DNA of 64,000 bases from Methylomonas methanica (lineage in GTDB: Bacteria > Pseudomonadota > Gammaproteobacteria > Methylococcales > Methylomonadaceae). The stretch's first letter is position 1; every line of letters starts with the position of its first letter. The DNA lies in NCBI RefSeq assembly GCF_001644035.1, contig NZ_LUUG01000139.1, positions 36,833 to 100,832 on the forward strand. The letters are read 5' to 3'. This document shows positions 27,732-35,434 of the stretch, in pieces. Position numbers and translations under genes: made by a program. Below the pieces are notes generated by a model that was not told the origin of the DNA, ran no database searches, and saw only the letters and a program-made list of their open reading frames with translations.

Positions 27732-28014
27732 CGATGGCTTCCTTTTCAATAAAAGGCCGCAATTCCGGACGCAAGGCTTTGTCGGTAACCAAATCCACTG
27801 GGCAGCCCAATTGATCTTCAAGATAAAATTGCACCCCGAAATAACGGGTGGAGGTGGCGGGGCCATCGAAGCCGACCAGAATGTCCACGTCGCTCTTGTC
27901 CCCGGCTTCGTCGCGCGCCGTGGAGCCGAATAAAGCCAGTTGCGTGACGCCAAACCGTTGCGCGACAACGGGTTTTATTTTTCTCAGTAGCTCTAACGCA
28001 TGGTTCCGAGTCAT
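27724..28014 (-). CDS. MNT-family nucleotidyltransferase antitoxin, orphaned
   Basis: A 96-residue minimal nucleotidyltransferase. The motif FGSTARDEAGDKSDVDILVGF supplies GSx10DxD, so the active site is intact. ATG at 28014 is preferred; a TTG at 28062 would add 16 residues. The downstream toxin gene, which overlaps by 8 bp, is disrupted, so this antitoxin appears to be left without a functional partner. It is a different subfamily from the MNT at 24879-25208, paired with a DUF86-type rather than an HI0074-type HEPN. Confidence 0.83.
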   Translation of the reverse strand: MTRNHALELLRKIKPVVAQRFGVTQLALFGSTARDEAGDKSDVDILVGFDGPATSTRYFGVQFYLEDQLGCPVDLVTDKALRPELRPFIEKEAIDV

Positions 28015-28166
28015 AAGGTTTAGTTTGTTAATTTCGTAAAATTCGGCTTTCCCATTCGGCAAGCAATAGTAGCATTGAAAGCCAAAAATCAGATTGTCTC
28101 TGTTGGCTATGGTTTTACCCTAAAATACGCCCCATTCAACGCCTGCTCAATCAAAACGAAATAACC

Positions 28167-28290
28167 ATGACCGAACCCGACCTAGAGATAGCGCCGCAAT
28201 ACGTCCTGTCGGCACTGGTAATTCCGTTGCTGAAAGGTGTGATTTACCAGGAAACCGACGGCGCATTGTGGCGTAGTACTGCAACTGGAG
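28167..28290 (+). pseudogene. 5' fragment of Wadjet jetB (DUF4194)
   Basis: The first 36 or so codons read MTEPDLEIAPQYVLSALVIP then LLKGVIYQETDGALWRS, matching the start of DUF4194 (JetB) proteins, in which a liganded LxxLLKGVxYxExxxxLW is characteristic. The similarity stops at about 28270, where the frame shifts (a neighbouring frame continues LQLE). The remaining roughly 150 residues of the family are missing, and the frame ends before the phosphopantetheinyl transferase. JetB normally follows JetA directly; here it is 3.3 kb away on the same strand as the jetA remnant. Family call from memory. Confidence 0.6.
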
Positions 28291-28367
28291 CGCGTCGGCT
28301 TTGCGTTATTGGCGGAACGGTTGGCGGAGCGGGGCTGCGCGAGTGCATGCGGTGACGGCGATCAGCA

Positions 28368-29171
28368 GTGAGTGAGCATTTCGTGGATGTTTGGCAGGGG
28401 AGGCTAAGCCTATCTGCCGATACATTAGCGCGTCTGGCGTCGCGATTATCGGGCGACGAAACGCTGAAGGCGCAAGCGTTCAAGTTTCCGACTTTACGTG
28501 ATCGCTACATTGCCGCGCGCGGCTTGCTGAGAGAAACCCTGGCCGGCTATTTAGCGGTCGATCCGGCGGCTTTAACGTTCGTCTCCGGCCCCTACGGAAA
28601 ACCGGCCTTGCTTGATGAAGCTTTGCATTTCAACATCTCGCATACCGCTGATTCGTTGTTAATTGCTGTCGCTAATTTCGCGGATATTGGGATTGATATG
28701 GAGGCGGTTAAGCTGCGGCGCAATTTTGAAAGTTTGGCGGAGCGTTGTTTTTCCGACCGGGAGTATCAGGGTTGGTGCGAACTGCCGGCGGAGTTGCAGG
28801 CAGGAGCATTTTATCGCTTGTGGACCAAGAAAGAGGCCTTTGTCAAAGCAGTCGGCCGTGGAATTGCTTTGGGGTTAGAGCAATGCGAATTCGCCTTGGG
28901 TAGCGGCGGGCAGTTAGTAGCTATTCCAGACGAGTACGGCCCGGCCAGTGCTTGGCTGGTTCACGAATTGGATGTCGATGGTACGGTTGCTCCGGCCCTT
29001 GACTATCGTCGTCCCGGCGTAGGCATGAGTTCAGTTGCTAAATTCGATTCCCGTTTTCGCAGGAATGAGGGTTCTGACGAGTTTAAGGACCGGGTTACCA
29101 ATAGCTGTGCGGCACTTGTTACGCCGGCTTGCGGCTATGATTTGCGGCGTTTAGCGCTGTCAGCCGATTGA
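28368..29171 (+). CDS. 4'-phosphopantetheinyl transferase (Sfp type) with in-frame insertion
   Basis: A 267-residue enzyme that attaches phosphopantetheine to carrier proteins of fatty acid, polyketide or peptide synthesis. The Mg-binding motif ADIGIDMEAVK and the second motif FYRLWTKKEAFVKAVGRGIA are intact. HFNISHTADSLLI provides the substrate motif. The start is GTG at 28368. The C-terminus is unusual: the expected final strand (AALVTPACGYDLRRLAL) is separated from the rest by about 39 codons that look like non-coding repeat DNA read in frame (28994-29117). Which carrier proteins it serves cannot be told; no synthase genes are nearby. Confidence 0.88.
   Translation: MSEHFVDVWQGRLSLSADTLARLASRLSGDETLKAQAFKFPTLRDRYIAARGLLRETLAGYLAVDPAALTFVSGPYGKPALLDEALHFNISHTADSLLIAVANFADIGIDMEAVKLRRNFESLAERCFSDREYQGWCELPAELQAGAFYRLWTKKEAFVKAVGRGIALGLEQCEFALGSGGQLVAIPDEYGPASAWLVHELDVDGTVAPALDYRRPGVGMSSVAKFDSRFRRNEGSDEFKDRVTNSCAALVTPACGYDLRRLALSAD
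28994..29117. repeat. 117-bp in-frame insertion with REP-like hairpin inside the PPTase gene
   Basis: The near-identical octamers GGCCCTTG (28994) and GGCACTTG (29111) bracket a 117-bp segment, a multiple of three. It includes an imperfect hairpin ATTCCCGTTTTCGCAGGAAT (about 29048-29067) resembling the common ATTCCCG...CGGGAAT genomic repeat. Its translation (RRPGVGMSSVAKFDSRFRRN) is unlike the family. Confidence 0.6.
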
Positions 29172-29467
29172 GGTGATCGCAAGATTCTGGCGGCTGTAGA
29201 TATCCAAAATCCAATTGCCGGAACGGCAACTGCCGGATCTATCGGGTTTGTCCCGTCTATGTTGTTGCATTTGCCGGATATGTTGGGTTTACAACAAATA
29301 CCCGTTCCCATTCTTAACGCTCCCAATCCAATAATCTCATTTTGCTGAGCCACGCATTGCGCTGGATTAGTCATTAAAAGCTGAATGCAGGCTTCGCTGC
29401 TGTAAATCAGTGTCTTGGAACGGGATTTGCTTAGTAGTCTAAAAATGGGTTACTTAGAGAGGTTGAT

Positions 29468-29884
29468 ATGACTATACACATTGCATCCATGATGCCGGAC
29501 CGCGCGCTTGACGAGAGTGCAATCGCCAAAGCCATTATCAAAACTGCCGTCGATTTGGCAAGATTCCGCGAGGAGCCGATCCAGAAACGGGCGCCGATTC
29601 TGGATTTGATATTTCTACTACCCAGCCGCCAGGAAAAAGCCGATTTCGACGGCTTGCGACTGCATTCGTTCGATAAAGCCTCGCAGACTTTGCGGATAGA
29701 ATGCGCCGTACCGGAAAAAATGGTGGCATCCACCCACGCCGAGCGCTTTGTGGTCGCGGTGATGCTGGATGCCATCGACGCCGCGACCGAATTTTTCACC
29801 GAACAGCGCATATTGTTCGATGCAATGGGGCATTTGGCGTTGGTGGAAGCGCTGGGAGCAAGTGAGCAATATGCGATCAATTGA
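29468..29884 (+). CDS. Hypothetical protein, 138 residues
   Basis: Not recognised. A soluble alpha/beta-looking protein with no signal peptide or membrane segment; it contains helices EEPIQKRAPILDLIFLLPSR and MVASTHAERFVVAVMLDAID. AGAGAGG lies at good spacing before the ATG. Codon use matches the core genome. It stands alone between the phosphopantetheinyl transferase and the convergent response regulator gene. Confidence 0.72.
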   Translation: MTIHIASMMPDRALDESAIAKAIIKTAVDLARFREEPIQKRAPILDLIFLLPSRQEKADFDGLRLHSFDKASQTLRIECAVPEKMVASTHAERFVVAVMLDAIDAATEFFTEQRILFDAMGHLALVEALGASEQYAIN

Positions 29885-29919
29885 ATGATGATTGAGTTCG
29901 TTGCTAATTTGAGTGCGGT

Positions 29920-30588
29920 TTACGCCGGATCCGCTAAATCAAGCAAGCTAACCACATTTAGTTTGATCGCTAACCGCGTTAACTCGATGTCGCTGTTTAC
30001 CCCCAGCTTGTTTTTGATCAGGTAATGACAGTTGCCGACGGTTTTCGGGCTGATGTTCAGGGTTTTAGCGATGTCGTCCTGTGTGTTGGCCTCGACCAGC
30101 AGGCGCAAAATTTCGAATTCTCTGGCAGTTAAACTATTCAGAGCCGTGGCTTCGTTGCCGAGTTTTTCCAAAGCCAACGCTTGGGCGATGTCGGCGCTGA
30201 GAATGTGCCTGCCAAGGTAGACATCTCGTATCGCCCGCAACAATATGTCCGGAGCGCTGCTTTTGCTTACATAACCCAAAGCGCCGGCGCGGCAGGCTTG
30301 GCGGGCAAAGCTGGGGTTTTGATGCATGCTGAATACCAGGATCCTGGCTTTGCGGTCGCGTTGTTTGAGGCGGCTTATCAATTCCAGGCCGCTTAAGCCG
30401 GGCATCGTCAAATCGGTAACGACCACGTCGGGTTGGCATTCCTTGTAAAGACAATAAGCGTCAGCGCCGTTCGAGGCTTCGGCAATGACCTTTAGGTCTG
30501 CTTGTTTGCTGATTAACGAACGGTAGCCTTCCCGGACTATAGCGTGATCGTCTACCAGCAAAATATTAATAGTGGTTTGCTTAGTCAT
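29920..30588 (-). CDS. NarL/FixJ-family response regulator
   Basis: A 222-residue regulator. The receiver domain has acidic pair DDH near residue 13, phospho-acceptor Asp in VVVTDLTMPGLSG, and conserved Lys in YVSKSSAP. The C-terminal LuxR-type helix-turn-helix reads LTAREFEILRLLVEANTQDD followed by IAKTLNISPKTV. The ATG at 30588 overlaps the histidine kinase stop as ATGA; the longer frame is spurious. Signal and regulon are unknown. Confidence 0.92.
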   Translation of the reverse strand: MTKQTTINILLVDDHAIVREGYRSLISKQADLKVIAEASNGADAYCLYKECQPDVVVTDLTMPGLSGLELISRLKQRDRKARILVFSMHQNPSFARQACRAGALGYVSKSSAPDILLRAIRDVYLGRHILSADIAQALALEKLGNEATALNSLTAREFEILRLLVEANTQDDIAKTLNISPKTVGNCHYLIKNKLGVNSDIELTRLAIKLNVVSLLDLADPA

Positions 30589-31937
30589 TGGGTGCTCGCC
30601 GGCTGTTCCAATGGCAAGCTGGCTTGGATTATCAAGCCATGCGGCTTGGCTATGTGCAAAGCAAATCGGCCGTTTAAGGCGGCTATGCGTTCGCGCATGC
30701 CCAGCAAACCTATGCCATGGTCTGTGGCAAACGGCAGGGCGATGGCGCTGCCGTCGTCTTGTATGGTGAGCAAGGCTTCGGTGTTGTCGACTGCGAGCGT
30801 AATATCGGCTTGGCTGGCAGAGGCATGTTTGGCGATATTGCTGACGGCTTCCTGGGTGATGCGAAACAGGCTGATCGCCAGTGGCTCCGTTAGCGTTCTG
30901 CAATCGCCGATGATGTGCAGGCTATAGTGCGTCTTGCCTAGAAGGTTCCAGCTTGCTATCAGGCTACGCAGGCTGGCGTCCAGACCTAATTCCTCCAGTT
31001 CCGCCGGTCGTAAGCGCGTCAATAATCCCCGCACGCTTTGTTGCATGGCTTGGGTAAAGCGGGATATTTGCTCAGCTTCTATGACTAGCACCGGGCAATT
31101 TTGCTGCGCCGTTTGGGCGATGCTGGTGGCGACGGCGTGGATAGCGGTTAGGCATTGGCCGAATTCGTCATGAAGTTCCCGCGCCAGATAGCGGCGTTCC
31201 TCTTCCTGCAAGTTCATCAACATCACTGCCAGTTTTTGCCGTTCCACTAAGAGTTGTTGCTGATTGTCGGCGAGTTGGTTGATTGCCGTCGCGGTTTGCC
31301 GCCATTCCAGTAAGTCGAAATTCGGGAGCCGGAATGCCAAATCGCCCGAGCTGAGCCGGTTTAGTCCTGCCACAATAGCCTGAGCTGGAAGCAGGGCGCG
31401 GCTGACGGCTAAATAAACCAGCAGGCACACCGCCGTGATGGTTGCTGCCGACAATGCCAGTAAATCCCGGACGTCATCCCAAGCGCGGGCTATCGATAAC
31501 TCGGCGCTAACCGAAACGGTTAATATCCCGTAAACCTGGCCGTGGTAGGTTATCGGCCGCTGCCAGTTAAAGTTTGGTTCGAAAGTTCGTCGGTATAGCT
31601 CAGCAAAATGCTTAGGGTAGTAATGAGTCGATAGGTCGATGCCTTTGCAGTAGTTACGCATCGTTTCTCCGTCATTAGCCAGATAGCTGGCGCAAATGCC
31701 CGGTTCGCTGCCGGTCTGTTTCCATAGATCAAAGTCCGGGAAGGGGTTGGCCGGTTTTTCCCCGGCGCTTAGTTTAAATAACTGGAGCTCCAGTTGTTTG
31801 CTCAGCGCGGCCAAGGTGTTTTGCGCTTGCGTTGCCGATTGTTGGGCGCTGCGTTGCAAGACATACGTCAGCGTGGCGAACAAACACAGTAAGGCTACCG
31901 CCGTGATGCGGGTTAACAAATAAAGTTTTAGATTCAT
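30585..31937 (-). CDS. Sensor histidine kinase, NarX/UhpB type (HisKA_3)
   Basis: A 450-residue membrane kinase. Membrane segment 1 at about 10-27, periplasmic sensor about 28-155, with cysteines in GICASY and MRNYCKGIDL. Membrane segment 2 at about 160-182, then a HAMP-like region. The phospho-acceptor histidine is in YLARELHDEFGQCL (HisKA_3). A C-terminal ATPase has N box ITQEAVSNIAKHASASQ and G boxes LTIQDDGSA and HGIGLLGMRER. It is operonic with the response regulator (ATGA overlap). Confidence 0.92.
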   Translation of the reverse strand: MNLKLYLLTRITAVALLCLFATLTYVLQRSAQQSATQAQNTLAALSKQLELQLFKLSAGEKPANPFPDFDLWKQTGSEPGICASYLANDGETMRNYCKGIDLSTHYYPKHFAELYRRTFEPNFNWQRPITYHGQVYGILTVSVSAELSIARAWDDVRDLLALSAATITAVCLLVYLAVSRALLPAQAIVAGLNRLSSGDLAFRLPNFDLLEWRQTATAINQLADNQQQLLVERQKLAVMLMNLQEEERRYLARELHDEFGQCLTAIHAVATSIAQTAQQNCPVLVIEAEQISRFTQAMQQSVRGLLTRLRPAELEELGLDASLRSLIASWNLLGKTHYSLHIIGDCRTLTEPLAISLFRITQEAVSNIAKHASASQADITLAVDNTEALLTIQDDGSAIALPFATDHGIGLLGMRERIAALNGRFALHIAKPHGLIIQASLPLEQPASTQ

Positions 31938-32132
31938 GATCGCTTCGTCGCGCGCTAAAAAGCTGGGTTAGTCGTGTTTGGAAGGCATTTTAGGTAGTTG
32001 AGATGGCGCTGAATAGCGCGATGGTGAGACGCGGGCAATTTGCCCGAGTTTGCCGGGCAAATTTCGGCTGACCGGCTGCGGCGGCTTGCTTAAGCTGGGA
32101 CCTTCTAAATCAGTTTAATTGGGAGATCAAAG

Positions 32133-32585
32133 ATGCTTAAAACAGTGACTATAAGCAAAACCATGGCTATGCCGGCTGAAACAGTGTGGTCGGCGATAGC
32201 CGGTATCGGCGGTCTGGAACGATGGTTTCCAGTGATTGCTGCTTGTCGTGTTATAGGGGATGGCGTCGGCGCCCTACGAATTTTGACGTTGGCGGCGGGC
32301 GGGGAAATGACGGACAGAGTCGAGCTAATCGATCATTGTCACCGGCGTTTTCAATACAACCGCATCGAATCGCCGTTTGGGGTGAGTCATTATCTGGGCA
32401 CGGTGACGGTTGGGGAAACGGTTGATGGCGGTAGCGTTGTGGAATGGATGGTGGAGATTGACGCGGAGCTTGTAAGCCAGGAACTGCTCGATTTTGTGCA
32501 TCAGGCTATAACGGACGGCGTAGCTGGATTGGAGTGGGATTTGCTGGAGTCAGCAGCGTCAAGTTCGGCATCGGAGGCTTTATGA
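32133..32585 (+). CDS. SRPBCC (START-like) family protein
   Basis: A 150-residue helix-grip-fold protein, similar to MxaD and polyketide-cyclase-like proteins. VTISKTMAMPAETVWSAIAG and GGLERWFPVIAACRVIGDG match the family, which binds hydrophobic ligands in a cavity. No signal peptide. GGGAG is at good spacing before the ATG. The stop overlaps the DUF2380 start (ATGA). Divergent from the two-component system across a 195-bp spacer, so it may be its target. Confidence 0.8.
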   Translation: MLKTVTISKTMAMPAETVWSAIAGIGGLERWFPVIAACRVIGDGVGALRILTLAAGGEMTDRVELIDHCHRRFQYNRIESPFGVSHYLGTVTVGETVDGGSVVEWMVEIDAELVSQELLDFVHQAITDGVAGLEWDLLESAASSSASEAL

Positions 32586-33094
32586 CTAGCGTCCGATCAA
32601 TAAAATACTTGTCGTTGGCTGCGGCTATTTTCTCCACGGCGGCCAATGCCGCGCCGCAGATAGCGGTTTTGGATTTTGAATTGAACGACATCACCTCGCT
32701 GCCGAACACGCCGGCGGAAATAACCCGCACTTCCAGTATGGCGCCTTTATTAATCGAAGCTCTAAGCCGGTTGGGTACTTATCAAATCGCGTTTGTCGAT
32801 GCCGCTACCCAGAAAGCCGCCAACGCCAGTTTCGGCTATTTGTTCCGGTTTCACGATTTGGCGGCGGATTTAGGTCGGCGGCAGGGTGCTGATTGGGTGC
32901 TGGTTAGTCAGCACAGCAAGCCTAGCTTTTTGTTTTCGTATCTGTGGGTGTATTTGATCGACGTGAAGAAGCGAGCGGCGGTAGCGAGTTACGACATCGA
33001 ATTGAAGGGGAGTCATCAGAAAGTCACTCAGCATGGCATCGATACCTTGGCAGGAAAGATCAGGGCTACGCTTGCCGCGGATAGCGTTAAGTAG
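32582..33094 (+). CDS. DUF2380-type secreted protein
   Basis: A 170-residue protein with a signal peptide (IKYLSLAAAIFSTAANAAP). The mature part begins QIAVLDFELNDITSLPNTPA, typical of DUF2380, with the later phrase GADWVLVSQHSKPSFLF. It is predicted periplasmic and of unknown function. The ATG at 32582 overlaps the SRPBCC stop. I recall members near methanol dehydrogenase genes in methylotrophs; none is in this window. Confidence 0.75.
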   Translation: MTSVRSIKYLSLAAAIFSTAANAAPQIAVLDFELNDITSLPNTPAEITRTSSMAPLLIEALSRLGTYQIAFVDAATQKAANASFGYLFRFHDLAADLGRRQGADWVLVSQHSKPSFLFSYLWVYLIDVKKRAAVASYDIELKGSHQKVTQHGIDTLAGKIRATLAADSVK

Positions 33095-33116
33095 TTTGGC
33101 GGGTTTCGACAGGCAC

Positions 33117-33143
33117 AAAAAAAGCCGCTGAGTAGCGGCTTTT
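33117..33143. terminator. Bidirectional terminator between DUF2380 gene and rpsI
   Basis: Stem AAAAGCCGCT / AGCGGCTTTT with a 4-base loop, flanked by A and T tracts on both sides, 23 bp after the DUF2380 stop and 23 bp after the rpsI stop. Confidence 0.88.
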
Positions 33144-33165
33144 CTCTGTTCCCAATAAGAAACGC

Positions 33166-33555
33166 TTAACGTTTTGAGTATTGAGGACGTTTTCTGGCTT
33201 TGTGCAAGCCGACTTTTTTACGTTCAACTTCACGAGCGTCGCGAGTTACGTAACCGGCTTTTCTCAGTGACGGTCTCAAGGTTTCGTCGAAAACCATCAG
33301 TGCACGGGTCAGGCCGTGACGGATAGCGCCAGCTTGGCCTGATGGGCCGCCGCCGGTCACGATGATGTTGATGTCGAAATCACCGGTTTTACCCAACAAC
33401 TCCAGGGGTTGTCTGGCAATCATTTCGTCGGTTTTGCGACCGAAATATTGTTCAACAGGTTGTTTGTTGATAGTGAATTTTCCTGAACCGATGGTGGCGT
33501 AGACGCGAGCTATTGCGCTTTTGCGACGACCTGTTCCGTAGTATTGAGCTGCCAT
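33166..33555 (-). CDS. rpsI: 30S ribosomal protein S9
   Basis: A 129-residue ribosomal protein starting [15 protein letters not shown], with [19 protein letters not shown] and the basic C-terminus [17 protein letters not shown] that contacts P-site tRNA. Full length. It follows rplM by 15 bp, the standard L13-S9 operon. Confidence 0.98.
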   Translation of the reverse strand: MAAQYYGTGRRKSAIARVYATIGSGKFTINKQPVEQYFGRKTDEMIARQPLELLGKTGDFDINIIVTGGGPSGQAGAIRHGLTRALMVFDETLRPSLRKAGYVTRDAREVERKKVGLHKARKRPQYSKR

Positions 33556-33570
33556 AAACTATCTACCTGC

Positions 33571-33999
33571 TTAGAATTCTAAAACTTTAGGTTGCTGAGA
33601 TTGATGATTATGCTCAGAACCTGCGTAAACTTTCAATTTTTTGAACATTGCACGGCCCAATGGATTTTTGGGCAACATGCCTTGTACGGCGGTGGTGATG
33701 ATGCGGTCCGGGAAAGTTTGTCTTAACTTGCCCAAAGAAGCCGACTTCATGTTACCGACATAACCAGTGTGGCGGTAGTACATTTTGTCTTTTTCTTTGT
33801 TGCCGGTAACGCCGATTTTTTCGGCGTTGATGACGATGATGTAATCGCCGGTGTCAACGTGTGGTGTGAATTCGGGTTTGTGTTTTCCGCGAAGACGTCG
33901 TGCAATTTCAGTAGCAAGGCGACCTAATGTCTTTCCTTCTGCATCAATCACGTACCAATCGCGCTTAACTTCTGCGGGCTTTGCACTAAATGTTTTCAT
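33571..33999 (-). CDS. rplM: 50S ribosomal protein L13
   Basis: A 142-residue ribosomal protein. Signature segments are [34 protein letters not shown] and [19 protein letters not shown]. Full length, first gene of the rplM-rpsI operon. The 73-bp spacer to ntrX holds its promoter and any leader; no leader structure was identified. Confidence 0.98.
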   Translation of the reverse strand: MKTFSAKPAEVKRDWYVIDAEGKTLGRLATEIARRLRGKHKPEFTPHVDTGDYIIVINAEKIGVTGNKEKDKMYYRHTGYVGNMKSASLGKLRQTFPDRIITTAVQGMLPKNPLGRAMFKKLKVYAGSEHNHQSQQPKVLEF

Positions 34000-34072
34000 C
34001 TTTGCTTTTTAGTCTGTTGAGGCTATAAAAACCGTGAATTGTACTTAATAGGGCCGTTAACTTCAAGTCCCA

Positions 34073-35434
34073 TTAAAGCTTAATTTTCAGCGAGTGTAGT
34101 TTTCGGTATAAATGCGTACGTTCCATACCGATAGCCGATGCCAGTTTGGCGACGCTGCCGCCGGTTTTTTCGAAATGATATTCCAGGTAAGATTTTTCGA
34201 AATGGTCGCGAGCTTCCTTGAGCGGCAAATTGAAAAACTCAGGTACATTCAGGCCCAGCTTGGGTTGTTCGGCAATCGATCCAAGGGCGGTTTTTACTTC
34301 GTCCAGCTCAATGTCGTCGCCGGCACCGAGTATCATCAGGCGCTGTACCAGATTACGCAATTCGCGCACATTACCCGGCCAGCTGTAATTACGCAAATAA
34401 TTTTGCGCCGCCATCGAGAAACGCCGGAACGGCAGTTTTTCCTGGGTGACGAAATGATCGACGTAAAAATTCAATAAGCTGGGCACGTCTTCACTGTGTT
34501 CGCGTAGCGGCGGAATTTCCAGCGTCACCACATTCAACAAGTAATAAAGATCCTGACGAAAGCGGCCGCTGTTGACTTCTTCCTCCAAGGACATGCGGGT
34601 AGACGCGACGACGCGCACATCGACGCGAACCGCCTGACTGCCACCAACCCTTAAGAATGAGCTGGATTCCAGCGCGCTAAGCAAGCGGGTTTGGGTTTCC
34701 GGGTCCATGCCGCCGATTTCGCCCAGAAATAGCGTGCCGCGATGGGCCTGTTCCAGGAGGCCCCGGTAAACCCGGCCATTATCTTCGCGGCCGAAAAATT
34801 CCACTGCCGAGTTTTCCGGCGAGATACTGCCCACTGACACGTCAACAAAGGAGCCATCGCGCCGCGAACTGTTGTTGTGCAAATAGCGGGCGAACATTTC
34901 CTTACCGACCCCGGCTTCGCCGACGAATAACACGCGGGCGTCGTGCTGCGCCAAGCGTTTTAATTTGTCCTTGGTGCGTTCCACCACCGCGCTTTTGCCG
35001 ACCGGATCCACGCCTATCATCAGCTGTTGTTTCAAGCCGGCGTTCTCCCGCTGTAAGGAACTGGTCTCTAACGCGCGTTCTACGATCAACAGCAACTTGG
35101 CCAGCGACAGCGGTTTTTCCAAAAAGTCGTAAGCACCAAGTCGAGTCGCTTCCACCGCCGACTCCACCGAGGCATGCCCGGACATCATGATTACCGGACA
35201 CAGCGCGTCGTCTTCACTAACCCATTCCCGCAGCAGGGTGATGCCGTCGCTGTCCGGCATCCAGATATCCAGCAGGATCAGATTAGGCGGGCGCTGATTT
35301 TTGAGGGCTTTGGCCTCTGCGGCGTTTTCCGCCATAGCGACGTCGTAGCCTTCATCTTCGAGAATTTCCGACACCAATTGACGAATGTCCTGTTCGTCAT
35401 CGACCACCAAAATATACGGTGCTTGCTTATTCAT
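34073..35434 (-). CDS. ntrX: NtrX-like response regulator with AAA+ domain
   Basis: A 453-residue regulator. Receiver domain 1-120 (acidic pair near 12, phospho-acceptor D56 in LLDIWMP, Lys in FLEKP). AAA+ domain about 145-375, with Walker A GEAGVGKE. It lacks the sigma-54 contact loop GAFTGA, which is replaced by REDNGRVYRG, as expected for NtrX. Walker B reads TLFLGEIGGM, with Gly where Asp is usual. DNA-binding Fis-type helix-turn-helix at 410-453 (VAKLASAIGMERTHLYRKL). It overlaps ntrY by 4 bp. It probably acts as a DNA-binding regulator without sigma-54 activation. Confidence 0.9.
   Translation of the reverse strand: MNKQAPYILVVDDEQDIRQLVSEILEDEGYDVAMAENAAEAKALKNQRPPNLILLDIWMPDSDGITLLREWVSEDDALCPVIMMSGHASVESAVEATRLGAYDFLEKPLSLAKLLLIVERALETSSLQRENAGLKQQLMIGVDPVGKSAVVERTKDKLKRLAQHDARVLFVGEAGVGKEMFARYLHNNSSRRDGSFVDVSVGSISPENSAVEFFGREDNGRVYRGLLEQAHRGTLFLGEIGGMDPETQTRLLSALESSSFLRVGGSQAVRVDVRVVASTRMSLEEEVNSGRFRQDLYYLLNVVTLEIPPLREHSEDVPSLLNFYVDHFVTQEKLPFRRFSMAAQNYLRNYSWPGNVRELRNLVQRLMILGAGDDIELDEVKTALGSIAEQPKLGLNVPEFFNLPLKEARDHFEKSYLEYHFEKTGGSVAKLASAIGMERTHLYRKLHSLKIKL

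Noticed and set aside
29135..29374. Minus-strand frame (79 codons) between the PPTase and the hypothetical gene
   Set aside because: It runs into the 3' end of the PPTase gene on the other strand, and no ribosome site or family match was seen; left out though the frame extends further upstream without a stop.
32265..32282. CGCCCTACGAAT resembling the end of the 25761-25848 repeat
   Set aside because: It lies inside the SRPBCC coding sequence, lacks the other arm, and is likely chance.
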